Source: Deltaproteobacteria bacterium (GTDB lineage Bacteria; Desulfobacterota; Binatia; Binatales; Binataceae). Taken from it: DNA of 47,851 bases. The translations under genes were made by a program, and so were the position numbers. The stretch covers positions 1-47,851 of the forward strand of contig JAJYRQ010000028.1 in NCBI GenBank assembly GCA_021794015.1, in the 5' to 3' direction. Shown here piece after piece: positions 8,642 to 16,775 of the stretch; position 1 is the first letter of the stretch; each line of letters starts with the position of its first letter. A model generated the notes under the pieces. That model worked only from the letters and a program-made list of their open reading frames with translations, ran no database searches and was not told where the DNA came from.

Positions 8642-9982
8642 GTGGCGCCCTCCGGGAGCCGTCGTGTCGGATTGGCCGGCTTGGTCGCGCTCATCTACTT
8701 GGTTGTAAGCGGGGGGCCCTACGGCTTCGAGGAAACGGTCCGCGATGCCGGAGCGGGGCTTGCAGTTATTTTGTGCCTGGTCATTCCGCTGACGGTGAGC
8801 CTGCCGACCGCGCTGATGGCCGCGGAGCTCGGGGGTCTGATGCCGGTTGAGGGGGGATTTTACGCTTGGGTCAAGGAGGCTTGCGGGCCGTTTGCGGGCT
8901 TTCTGGAGGCTTATCTTACGCTTCTCTACACCGCGGCCGACATGGCGCTTTATCCGGTACTTTTCGGGGCGTACCTTTCCTATCTGTGGCCGGTGAGCGC
9001 GCACGGGCAGACGGGTGTGGCGCTGGCGATGGTCTGGGCGGCGGCGCTGGTCAATCTTTGGGGCGCCCGGCCCGTTGGGCGAGTCTCACTGGCGTTGTTA
9101 GTGCTGGTTTTGGCGCCGTTTGGGGTGATGGCGGTACGCGGGTTCGGATGCGTGGCGCAAGCGGTGCCGGCGATGCTCGGCTTTCCGGCGCGCCATCCGT
9201 GGAGCGCGTTGGGGCAGGGACTCACGGTGGCGATCTGGAACTTCAGCGGCTGGGAGAATCTCAGCACGATCGGCGGCGAGATCGAGAACCCGGCCAAGAC
9301 CTACCCGCGAGCGCTGCTGATTACGGTGCCTTTGGTTGCGGCAGGCTACCTTGTGCCGCTGCTGATTGGGCTGTGCGTCTCGCCGTCGAGCGCCGCTTGG
9401 CGGCCGGGCTATTTTACCGAAGTGGGGCGCCGTATCGGCGGCCCTGGTCTGGCTACAGCGCTTGCGCTGGGTGGGGCGGTTGGCGCGTGGGCTGTTTTCC
9501 AGGCGGCGACGCTTTGGGTCTCGCGGATGCCGTTTGTGCTGAGCCGCGACGGCTACCTGCCGCCGCTTTGGGGGCGAGTGTGGCGGCGCACCGAAACGCC
9601 GGCGGCCGCCGTACTGCTGTCAAGCCTGGTCTTCAGCCTGCTGGTGCCGTTGGGTTTCGGGGCGCTGGTGCTGCTGGACGTTTTCTTCTACATGGCGGCG
9701 CTGGTGCTCGAGATGGTCGCGCTGTTGAGGCTGCGCCGGCGCTATCCGGATCGCTCGGGGCGCTTCATGATTGGGGGCGGGGCGCTGGGTCTTTGGCTGG
9801 CGGCCTTGCTGCCGATTCTGACCTGGCTGTCGGCCTTTGTGATGGCGCTTTTGGGCGGCGAGCGCCGGGTCGAGTTCGCGGTCGCCGTCGCTTTGGCGCT
9901 TCTCTCCTGGCCGATCTACCGCCTGCTCGCGCCTCGGTCAGCGGCTCCAGTCGCCAAGGACAGGCGTCGGCCTTTCCCTTGA
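8642..9982 (+). CDS. APC-superfamily amino acid permease
   Basis: The 446-residue polytopic protein has about 12 hydrophobic segments. The N-terminal block VALIYLVVSGGPYGFEETV and the NFSGWENLSTIGGEIENP segment (unwound TM6 region with the conserved E) are typical of the APC family, close to the polyamine/arginine-type permeases of bacteria and plants (PUT/LAT-like). The start is GTG at 8642; no ATG occurs before the first membrane helix. It is transcribed divergently from the TPR operon and shares a short intergenic region with it. Substrate not determinable from sequence alone. A second, different APC permease lies at 15172-16608. Confidence 0.85.
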   Translation: MAPSGSRRVGLAGLVALIYLVVSGGPYGFEETVRDAGAGLAVILCLVIPLTVSLPTALMAAELGGLMPVEGGFYAWVKEACGPFAGFLEAYLTLLYTAADMALYPVLFGAYLSYLWPVSAHGQTGVALAMVWAAALVNLWGARPVGRVSLALLVLVLAPFGVMAVRGFGCVAQAVPAMLGFPARHPWSALGQGLTVAIWNFSGWENLSTIGGEIENPAKTYPRALLITVPLVAAGYLVPLLIGLCVSPSSAAWRPGYFTEVGRRIGGPGLATALALGGAVGAWAVFQAATLWVSRMPFVLSRDGYLPPLWGRVWRRTETPAAAVLLSSLVFSLLVPLGFGALVLLDVFFYMAALVLEMVALLRLRRRYPDRSGRFMIGGGALGLWLAALLPILTWLSAFVMALLGGERRVEFAVAVALALLSWPIYRLLAPRSAAPVAKDRRRPFP

Positions 9983-10240
9983 CAGAGCGGTGCGGCCCGT
10001 GGTAAAGGCCGAGCCAGGCTGCGGCTTCAGCGAAGCCCCGCATTAAATGAATGCGGAATGTATGTTTGGCGTTCTTTGTAATCAGCCCGCCTGCCTGCCC
10101 AACTTTTGAGTTGCAAGGTGCCCTTGGAGCACCGAAACGGAGAAAGTGTGGGGCGCTATGCGCGGAAACCCCCCATGCCATCGGGTCCATCTCGACGAAT
10201 CGAAAGCGATGACATGGCACGGTCAAAGGACAGATACGCC

Positions 10241-11359
10241 ATGAATGGGACATTTGAGATTCAACCGGGCGAGTGCTTCGGATGCCTGGCGCTCAAAGGC
10301 CTGACATTTCAGAGCCACACGTTTCAAGGGGCACCATGGTGTGAACTTCTTAAAGACTTGAGCGTTCCGCTTCACGCCCGAGACGATTATTGGCTGTCGA
10401 AGGAACCACCTTTCGCCGTTGACGGCGAGGTCAAGCGCCAGTTCGGGGAGTTCGTGGTCGAAAAGCTTAACGCTAGCGTTCTCGTCCTAACGGCGAAGCG
10501 TCGCGCACCGCGCCCTTATCACCCGCTTGAGGACGGCAAGGAAGAGCGACAGCGCGTGACCTACTTCCAAAGCGGTCTTGCCATTTGGCTGGGAATTCCG
10601 CACTTCGACGAAGCTGTCCTCCTCGTCGGCAGGCGCGACGAAAATCGCACGCACGTGTTGCCGCTTGCACTACGACCGGGGTTCTGGGGAAGCGTCAGCG
10701 ATCTCTGGTCACACTCAACGGGCTTGATACAGGCCGCCCGGCAACGGCTGACTGGCGTTGTATCCCGTACGTCCGAGGCCGCACAATGGTCACTCGTCGA
10801 ACGGATCGGCCTCGCGGTTGAATTCGCGCGGAGGCTCAAACAGATCATCGATTCTCACGAAGAAGACTACGCGACGGGCCGCAAACCGCCTCGTTACTGG
10901 CGCATGAACTCCGGCGTCGCAGCGTTTCTTGAGGCCTGCCGTTCCCGCCTCTATCACGTTCGCATCCACCAGTACGTTCGCGCCATCGAGTCGTTCCTGC
11001 CACCAACGGCTTGGGGGGAAAAGCAGTTCGCCGATAAGGCTGGCGTCCTGTCCGGGACTGACCAACAGACGGCCAATGCGCTCAAGGAAATATACCGATT
11101 GCGCAATAAGGCCGAGCACCACGAGTATTTCGAGGATGCGCAGCTATCTGGTTCCGTCGGCGAGCAAACCGCGTGGTTACGCGCGTGGCAAGCCGAGGTC
11201 CTCTGCTTGGAACTCTACCGCCGTCTTTTTACAAAGAGCAGCGTCTTCATCAACGCTTACTCGGATTCCGACTCGATCAAAAGCTTCTGGGCGAACGGGG
11301 CGGTTCAAGCCGAGTGGGGTGTTTCGTTCCCCCTCCCCCGCTTTCCATCCGCAGTTTAG
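10241..11359 (+). CDS. Uncharacterised protein with a C-terminal HEPN-like R-x4-H motif
   Basis: From the ATG at 10241 (AAAGGA 10 nt upstream) the protein is 372 aa; in-frame starts at 10214 or 10175 are possible. Nothing is recognisable in the first 200 residues, which look beta-rich (ApeA N-terminal-like at best). The C-terminal half is helical. It has HQYVRAIESFLPP followed by EIYRLRNKAEHHEYF, in which RNKAEH (288-293) fits the R-N-x3-H active-site motif of HEPN ribonucleases and ApeA-like HEPN domains. That implies an RNase, possibly in phage defence or toxin activity; this is inference from one motif. It stands alone, with the gutted IS630 element 115 nt downstream, and codon use looks less GC-biased than neighbouring genes. 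No antitoxin-like partner is adjacent. Confidence 0.7.
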   Translation: MNGTFEIQPGECFGCLALKGLTFQSHTFQGAPWCELLKDLSVPLHARDDYWLSKEPPFAVDGEVKRQFGEFVVEKLNASVLVLTAKRRAPRPYHPLEDGKEERQRVTYFQSGLAIWLGIPHFDEAVLLVGRRDENRTHVLPLALRPGFWGSVSDLWSHSTGLIQAARQRLTGVVSRTSEAAQWSLVERIGLAVEFARRLKQIIDSHEEDYATGRKPPRYWRMNSGVAAFLEACRSRLYHVRIHQYVRAIESFLPPTAWGEKQFADKAGVLSGTDQQTANALKEIYRLRNKAEHHEYFEDAQLSGSVGEQTAWLRAWQAEVLCLELYRRLFTKSSVFINAYSDSDSIKSFWANGAVQAEWGVSFPLPRFPSAV

Positions 11360-11475
11360 GCCCGGGTGGATCACTTTCAGAGCGCAAGACGGATCAGTCT
11401 CTTCGCGGAGTCTCCATTAGCAGGGGACCGAAATTATTGAGCGTTGCGCAAATAATCGAAAGAGATACTCAGTTA

Positions 11476-12302
11476 TGCTAGTGTCCAGTACCTGAATTAG
11501 GTATGGGGCGATTGCGACTAAGTAGGCATCAAGGGGGCAGGGCTGGAAGTAGGCGGGGAAGACTTGGCGGAACTGGCGTCGTGGGTGCGGGTGAAGAGGC
11601 TGGCGCAGGCGCTGGGGATGCGGGCGTGCGTGGTGCTGCTCAGTGGGCAGGGGCTCTCGCTGCGCGAGGTGGCGCAGCGCGTTGGGGTAAGCGGGCGCAC
11701 GGTATGCCTGTGGCGTCGTCGCTACCGGAGGGAGCGGTTGGCTGGGCTGAGAAGCCGGCCGCGCAGCGGACGGCCGCGCCGGGTGAGCCGGCGTAAGGAG
11801 CTGGCGGTGGTGGCCGCGGCCATGCGGCCGCCCCAGCACGCCGCCCATTGGAGCGCGCGGCGGCTGGCCAAGGAGCTCGGCCTTAGCCACATGGCGGTCT
11901 ATCGCATCTGGCAGAAGTATGGGCTGCAGCCGCATCGGGTGGAAACCTTCAAGTTCAGCACCGACCCGGAGTTCGCGGCCAAGCTGGCCGACATCGTCGG
12001 GCTTTACCTCGACCCGCCGGAGCGGGCGCTGGTGCTGTGCGTGGACGAAAAGCGCTGCCCCTTCGACTCGCCGTGCTACGGCGGCTCGCTCAGGGCATCG
12101 CCTGGTCGCGCGCTGGCTCAGCCTGATCGCCAGCCAGGCCATCCGCCGCGGCAGCTTCGACAGCGTGCGCCGCCTGGAGCAGGCGATCACCCGCTGGCTC
12201 GCCCACCGGAACGACGACTCCAAACCCTTCCGTTGGCTCAAAACCGCCGCCCAGATCAAACACAGCACTCGTAATGCTGAACTTATTTATGGCACTAGAC
12301 GC
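11476..12302 (+). mobile_element. Degenerate IS630-family element
   Basis: The element is bounded by TA at 11474-11475 and 12303-12304, matching the TA target of the IS630/Tc1 group. The ends are imperfect inverted repeats: left CTAGTGTCCAGTACC, right (reverse complement) CTAGTGCCATAAAT. The transposase inside is missing its middle. At about 830 bp it is shorter than the usual ~1.1 kb. The boundaries are approximate. Confidence 0.6.
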
Positions 12303-12305
12303 TAG
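11564..12305 (+). pseudogene. IS630-family transposase, internally deleted and frameshifted
   Basis: The N-terminal half is intact: a helix-turn-helix pair (SLREVAQRVGVSGRTVCLWR, then HWSARRLAKELGLSHMAVYR) and the first catalytic strand ALVLCVDEKRC, carrying the first Asp of the DDE triad. At about 12060-12110 the sequence jumps into another frame and resumes with RWLSLIASQAIRRGSFDSV and HRNDDSKPFRWLKTA, the normal C-terminus. About 110 residues, including the second Asp and the catalytic Glu region, are gone, so the product cannot be active. The join contains GCTCGCTCAGGGCAT, nearly the same as part of the repeat near 270-283. Confidence 0.85.
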
Positions 12306-12333
12306 GGGCGCGGCAAGCCAGGATTGGAGCGCG

Positions 12334-12933
12334 TTACGGGCGGGCGCCGGAGCGAGGCTGGCGCGGCTGCGGGTTGCGGCCTCGCGGCGGGCGGCCGTTG
12401 CGCAGCTCCATCAGGGCGAAGGCTGAAATCACCAGCGAGTGCGTGATCCGGCCGGAGGCAATCAGTCGCGCAACGTCGGCCAGCGCCACCGCGACAACTT
12501 CGGTCTCTTCGGTCGCGTCCAGGTTCGGCTCGCCCACGCGCTCGGCCTGCTCCGCCAGGAAAGAGTAACAGTAGTTGTCCTGGATGGCCGGGTTTGGATG
12601 GACACGGCCGAGCTGTATGATGCGGCGCGAGTCGTAGCCGGTCTCCTCGACCATCTCTCGCCGCGCAGCATGGCGCGGGTTGCGGTCCGACGGATCGACC
12701 ATCCCGCCCGGCACCTCCAGCGTGTAGCCGTCAATCCCATGGCGAAACTGGCGCACCATGATGACTCGGTCGTCGGCCGTAAGCGGAATGATGTTCACCC
12801 AGGCAGGTGCCTCAAAGACGAAGAAATCGGCCTCTCCGAGACGCGGATGGGCCGAGCGGCGCCGCGTCAGAGAAAAGAGCCGGGTCTCGCAGAGACGATC
12901 GGTTCGAGTGACGCGCCAGCGCTGCGGCTTCAA
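12334..12933 (-). CDS. NUDIX hydrolase, ADP-ribose pyrophosphatase-like
   Basis: The protein hydrolyses a nucleoside diphosphate derivative, ADP-ribose or a similar sugar nucleotide by family resemblance. The Nudix box is present as GGMVDPSDR followed by AARREMVEETGYD; the catalytic REMVEE is intact, while the first Glu is Asp and one residue is inserted, a variant seen in this subfamily. The VRQFRHGIDGYTLEVPGG lead-in is typical of ADPRases. I prefer TTG at 12933: its bases overlap the TGA of the gene before it (TTGA), with GGAG 8 nt upstream, giving 199 aa. A longer in-frame ATG at 12987 would overlap that gene by 58 nt. Last gene of a four-gene overlapped operon. Confidence 0.9.
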   Translation of the reverse strand: MKPQRWRVTRTDRLCETRLFSLTRRRSAHPRLGEADFFVFEAPAWVNIIPLTADDRVIMVRQFRHGIDGYTLEVPGGMVDPSDRNPRHAARREMVEETGYDSRRIIQLGRVHPNPAIQDNYCYSFLAEQAERVGEPNLDATEETEVVAVALADVARLIASGRITHSLVISAFALMELRNGRPPRGRNPQPRQPRSGARP

Positions 12934-13400
12934 ACGCGTTCTCCGTGGCGGATAGCGAACAGCCGCCGATATTCTACAATCGGGCAACGGTCCATGATCA
13001 CGACCAGGCCAGCGGCGCTGGCGCGCCGCGCTGCTTCGTGATTGACGACGCCGAGCTGGAACCAGAGCACGCGGGCACCCGCCGCGACCGCTTCGTCGGC
13101 GAGCTCGACGGCGTGCTCCGGCCTGCGAAATACGTCTACGATTTCAGGCGGCTCATCGAGTTCGCTCAAGCTTGCGTAACAGCGTTCATTAAGCTCCCGG
13201 CGCGTCTGCTCTGGCGCAAGGCGCGGATTTATCGGGATTACGCGAAAGCCCAGGCCTCTTAGAAAACGCGCCACCAGCAGGCTGTCACCCGCACGCCGGG
13301 GTGAAAAACCGACTATCGCCACGCTTGCCGGCCGTTCAAGAATCGCGCGGATCACCGCGTCAGGAGGGTTTTCGAACTGCGCTGGCGTGGCTGCCCTCAT
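12930..13400 (-). CDS. CoA-binding (YccU-like) Rossmann protein
   Basis: This is a small single-domain CoA-binding protein of the YccU/succinyl-CoA synthetase alpha N-terminal fold. The protein from the ATG at 13400 is 156 aa. Visible features are SVAIVGFSPRRAGDSLLVARF (nucleotide-binding turn; the glycines are spaced differently from the textbook GxSxxxxR), VIPINPRL, and the late VLWFQLGVVNHEAA and VVIMDRCPIVEYRRL, all family landmarks. Family members bind CoA in vitro but their physiological role is unclear. The gene starts inside the 3' end of the phosphatase gene (41-nt overlap) and ends on the TTGA of the NUDIX gene. Confidence 0.85.
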   Translation of the reverse strand: MRAATPAQFENPPDAVIRAILERPASVAIVGFSPRRAGDSLLVARFLRGLGFRVIPINPRLAPEQTRRELNERCYASLSELDEPPEIVDVFRRPEHAVELADEAVAAGARVLWFQLGVVNHEAARRASAAGLVVIMDRCPIVEYRRLFAIRHGERV

Positions 13401-13929
13401 CCACTTGCTGCAGAACGCGTTCGGCAACCCCCGGTATCAGGGCGGCCAACTCCCGGCAGCAGGCGGCGAAGGCCGCCGAGCCCTTCTCGGCCGGGTCGGC
13501 GATGTCGCCAGGGCGGCCGGCGAACTCGCCAAGCGTGGCAACCGGCGCGCCGGCAGGAACGGGGAACTGCGCATTCAGCAAGGCGGCCTGCTCGGCGGTC
13601 ATGGCCAGCACCAGGTCGGCTTCGGCCAGCAACTCGGGATGTCGCTTAAGGTCGGTGGAAGTCTGGTCTTCGGGCAGAGCTATCCCTTGGGCTTGCAGCG
13701 CCATCCGAGCGTCCAGGGAAACCAGCGCACCGTCGCGGGCGTAAGGCGCGATGCCAGCGGAGCGTACCGCGACCAAGCCGGCGGCGCCGCGCCGCTCAAG
13801 GGCAAGGCGCAAAAGATGCTCGGCCATCACGCTGCGGGCGGTGTTGGCGGCGCAAACGATAAGGACCAAAAAACTGTCCCGGCCGTCCGCCTCCGACGCA
13901 ACGGCCGGCCCCTGGCCTGTCGGCCGCAT
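13360..13929 (-). CDS. Low-molecular-weight protein tyrosine phosphatase / arsenate reductase-fold protein
   Basis: The phosphatase P-loop reads CAANTARS: nucleophile Cys26, Arg32, Ser33. The general-acid Asp-Pro is at 145-146 (GDIADPAEKG). The 189-aa protein has the full LMW-PTP length plus about 18 extra N-terminal residues. The usual CxGNxCRS is altered to CAANTARS, with Ala where the second Cys stands, which argues against a redox arsenate reductase mechanism and for a phosphatase. It follows the SDR gene by 5 nt and overlaps the CoA-binding gene, so it is the second gene of the operon. Substrates of such enzymes include protein phosphotyrosine in exopolysaccharide control; no kinase is visible nearby. 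Confidence 0.85.
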   Translation of the reverse strand: MRPTGQGPAVASEADGRDSFLVLIVCAANTARSVMAEHLLRLALERRGAAGLVAVRSAGIAPYARDGALVSLDARMALQAQGIALPEDQTSTDLKRHPELLAEADLVLAMTAEQAALLNAQFPVPAGAPVATLGEFAGRPGDIADPAEKGSAAFAACCRELAALIPGVAERVLQQVDEGSHASAVRKPS

Positions 13930-13934
13930 CGGTC

Positions 13935-14870
13935 TTAGGCGCCCTGCGACATCACAGTGCCCATGCTCTCCTTGGCGCTAAGCCCTTTGGCCAACTCCTC
14001 TTTGAGTTGAGTCCCGAGCGCCGCCGGCTCCCAGGGAGGGCCCTTCCTCGATATCTTGGCCACCGAATGCCAACCCTTCATCAGCCACACGGTTCCCATG
14101 CCGGCGCGAAACACCTCGCCATGGACGTCCTTGGCGTCGTCGCTGGCCAGCCAGGCGACCAGCGGCGCGATGTGGAAGGGATCGAACCGGTCGAAATCGG
14201 AAGCCGCGGGCGCGGCCATCGCGGCAGCGGTCTGCGGCGTGGCGTCCACCGTCATGCGGGTGCGCGCGATAGGCGCCACGGCGTTTGCCGTGACTCCGTA
14301 GCGCGCCAGCTCCCGGTCCACGATGATCGCCATCGCGGCCACGGCCGCCTTGGCGGCGCCGTAGTTGGCCTGGCCCGGATTACCAAGCAGGCCCGAGTCG
14401 GAGGTGGTGTTGATTATCCGGCCGTTAAGGAAGTTGCCGTTTTTGTGCTGCTCGCGCCAGTAGGCCGCGGCATGCCGGGTAACGTTGAACGTGCCCTTGA
14501 GATGGACGGCTATGACGGCGTCGAAATCTTCCTCGCTCATGTTGAAGATCATTCGGTCGCGCAGGATACCGGCATTGTTGACGACGATATTGAGCTTGCC
14601 GAAGTTGTCCAGGGCGCATTCGATAATCCGGCGCGCGGCCTTGAAGTCGGAGACGCTCTCGTAGTTGGCGACCGCCTCCCCGCCGGCGTTGCGAATTTCG
14701 TGGACGACCTCTTCGGCGGGCGTGCGCGACTGGCCGGTGCCGTCGAAATGGCCGCCCAGGTCGTTGATCACCAGTTTGGCTCCTTCGCGGGCCATGACGA
14801 GCGCTTCGGCGCGCCCGACGCCGCGACCGGAACCGGTTACGATTGCCACCTTGCCTTCAAGTAGTCCCAT
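13935..14870 (-). CDS. SDR-family oxidoreductase, multifunctional-enzyme type 2-like
   Basis: This is a classical Rossmann dehydrogenase: TGSGRGVG at 12-19, NNAG at 98-101, and the catalytic S157/S159, Y170 and K174. The opening LEGKVAIVTGSGRGVGRAEA and the unusually long spacer LVINDLGGHFDGTGQSRTPAEE match the (3R)-hydroxyacyl-CoA dehydrogenase part of peroxisomal MFE-2 and bacterial relatives. Length is 311 aa, longer than a FabG, with a charged C-terminal tail. The ATG at 14870 has GGAAGG 8 nt upstream. It is probably an acyl-CoA or steroid-like 3-hydroxy dehydrogenase. First gene of the operon with the phosphatase, CoA-binding and NUDIX genes. Confidence 0.85.
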   Translation of the reverse strand: MGLLEGKVAIVTGSGRGVGRAEALVMAREGAKLVINDLGGHFDGTGQSRTPAEEVVHEIRNAGGEAVANYESVSDFKAARRIIECALDNFGKLNIVVNNAGILRDRMIFNMSEEDFDAVIAVHLKGTFNVTRHAAAYWREQHKNGNFLNGRIINTTSDSGLLGNPGQANYGAAKAAVAAMAIIVDRELARYGVTANAVAPIARTRMTVDATPQTAAAMAAPAASDFDRFDPFHIAPLVAWLASDDAKDVHGEVFRAGMGTVWLMKGWHSVAKISRKGPPWEPAALGTQLKEELAKGLSAKESMGTVMSQGA

Positions 14871-15171
14871 TGCCGACACCTTCCGTTGACTGGTTTTGTG
14901 GTTCGGGCGCCCGTTGCGGGCCCAACGCACCGTGGCGCCGGCCGGGCCGATCGGGCGCTTCGATGCCCCGCGCGCGCCGCTCTGTCGCCTCTAAAGCTAT
15001 TGCGAGCGGTGCCAAAGCGCAAGTTCTGCCGTAGGCTGCGGCTTCCCTGACGGCGAAGCTAATGCTCTCGGTTGCCGGACCGAAGACCCCGACCGGCGGC
15101 GGGCTGCCCGGCTGGCGCGGCGCAGCAGCTCTACCCCTAAGCCCGATCGTTGGCGCCGGTCGAAGCGCCCG
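14871..15171. other. Gene-free spacer
   Basis: About 300 nt between the SDR start and the end of the permease gene. I see no coding frame with good codon use, no tRNA and no clear repeat. It should hold the promoter of the SDR operon, but I could not pick out convincing -35/-10 boxes. Confidence 0.5.
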
Positions 15172-16608
15172 CTAGCGCGCAGCCACACTTACGCCGGCTT
15201 GCTCCTCGCTGGCGACCCAGCGACTGTGATGGCGGCCGTAGCTGAAATATATCACCAGGCCGATGCCCATCCAGAGAAAAAACCTGATCCAGGTTATCGG
15301 CGGCAGACTCGCCATCAGGTAGGCGCAAAACAGCATTCCCACAATCGGCACGAAGGGAACCAGCGGCGTGCGGAACGGGCGCGCAATCTCGGGTGAAGTT
15401 ACGCGCAGTACCCAGATGCCGGCGCAGACCAGCACAAAAGCGAATAACGTACCGATGTTGGCCAGCTCGGCAATCTCCTGGATCGGGATCAGCGCCGCCG
15501 CCGCCCCCACTGCGATGCCGGTGATGACGGTCGGAATGTGGGGCGTGCGAAAGCGCGGATGGACCCGGCTGAAGACCGCCGGCAAAAGCCCGTCGCGCGA
15601 AATAGCAAAAAAAATCCGCGTCTGCCCCAAAAGCAGCACCAACAGCACCGAAGTCAGACCCGCAACCGCGCCCAGCGAAATCAACCCGGCGACCAGATCC
15701 AACCCCCGCTCGACGAAAGCCGAAGCCAGCGGAGCCTCCCGGTCGATGTGCGGGTAGGGCACCATGCCGGTCAGCACGCCCGCCACCAAAATGTAGAGCA
15801 GCGTGCAGACGGCGAGCGAGCCGATGATGCCGATCGGCAGGTCGCGCGACGGATTGACCACCTCCTCGGCGGCGGTCGAAACCGCGTCAAACCCGATGTA
15901 CGCGAAAAAAATGTAGGCCGCGCCCTGGGAAATCCCCTTGATCCCGAAAGGAGCGAACGGCACCCAGTTGTGCGGCCGCACGAACCATGCGCCAACGACG
16001 ATGACCACCGCCACCACGGCCAGCTTCACCGCCACGATAAGCGCGTTGAAGCGCGCGCTCTCGCGGATACCCACGTAAAGAACCGCCGAAGTGACCATCA
16101 CCACCAGCAGCGCCGGCAGGTTCACCACCGCTCCCGGCACCGAGCCCGGGGCATGGGTCAGGGAACTCGCAAGAGGCATCCCAACGCCCGCCATCACGCG
16201 CGCCAGATAGCCCGACCACCCCACGGCGACCGCCGAAGCGCCGACCGCATACTCCAAGACCAGGTCCCATCCGATGATCCACCCGATCAGTTCGCCCAGC
16301 GTCGCGTAAGCATAGGAATAAGCGCTGCCTGCCACCGGGATCATCGTCGAGAACTCGGCGTAGCACAGCGCGGCCATCGCACAGGCCACCCCCGCCAGCG
16401 TAAACGAGACGGTCAAGGCCGGCCCGGCCTGCTGCGCGCCCACGCCGGTCAGAACGAAAATCCCCGCACCGATAATCGCGCCGATTCCGAGCAAGGTGAG
16501 GTCGAAGGCGCCTAACGCGCGCTTGAGACCGCCGCGCTGCTCGTCGCTGGTGGCTTGGGCGGCGTCCGGCACTGCCTTGCGCCGCAGCATCTGCTCTCTA
16601 AGGGTCAC
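15172..16608 (-). CDS. APC-family amino acid permease (YfnA/CAT type)
   Basis: This 478-aa transporter has about 12 membrane segments. The first helix GIGAIIGAGIFVLTGVGAQQAGPA carries the glycine-rich substrate-binding break, and PVAGSAYSYAYATLGELIGW and AYIFFAYIGFDAVSTAAEE (TM6) are signatures of the cationic amino acid transporter/YfnA group. GTG at 16608 is the start, with GGAGG 7 nt upstream. It lies after the SDR gene at 16776 in the same direction, with a 167-nt gap in which I see nothing. Likely an amino acid-proton symporter; substrate not determinable. Confidence 0.9.
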   Translation of the reverse strand: MTLREQMLRRKAVPDAAQATSDEQRGGLKRALGAFDLTLLGIGAIIGAGIFVLTGVGAQQAGPALTVSFTLAGVACAMAALCYAEFSTMIPVAGSAYSYAYATLGELIGWIIGWDLVLEYAVGASAVAVGWSGYLARVMAGVGMPLASSLTHAPGSVPGAVVNLPALLVVMVTSAVLYVGIRESARFNALIVAVKLAVVAVVIVVGAWFVRPHNWVPFAPFGIKGISQGAAYIFFAYIGFDAVSTAAEEVVNPSRDLPIGIIGSLAVCTLLYILVAGVLTGMVPYPHIDREAPLASAFVERGLDLVAGLISLGAVAGLTSVLLVLLLGQTRIFFAISRDGLLPAVFSRVHPRFRTPHIPTVITGIAVGAAAALIPIQEIAELANIGTLFAFVLVCAGIWVLRVTSPEIARPFRTPLVPFVPIVGMLFCAYLMASLPPITWIRFFLWMGIGLVIYFSYGRHHSRWVASEEQAGVSVAAR

Positions 16609-16775
16609 GTCTTTCCTCCGCCAACGCTCGGCTGTGCCGCCAGGGCGGCCGCGCCGGGCCGTGATCTCCCCACCGCGCAGGCCGGGCGGGATTTGCTTCG
16701 CCCGCAGGGCCGCCTGGGGCGCGTACCGGCTTGCCTGCGGCTAGGATCGGCGACGCCTTGGCGGCAGCCCGCCCG

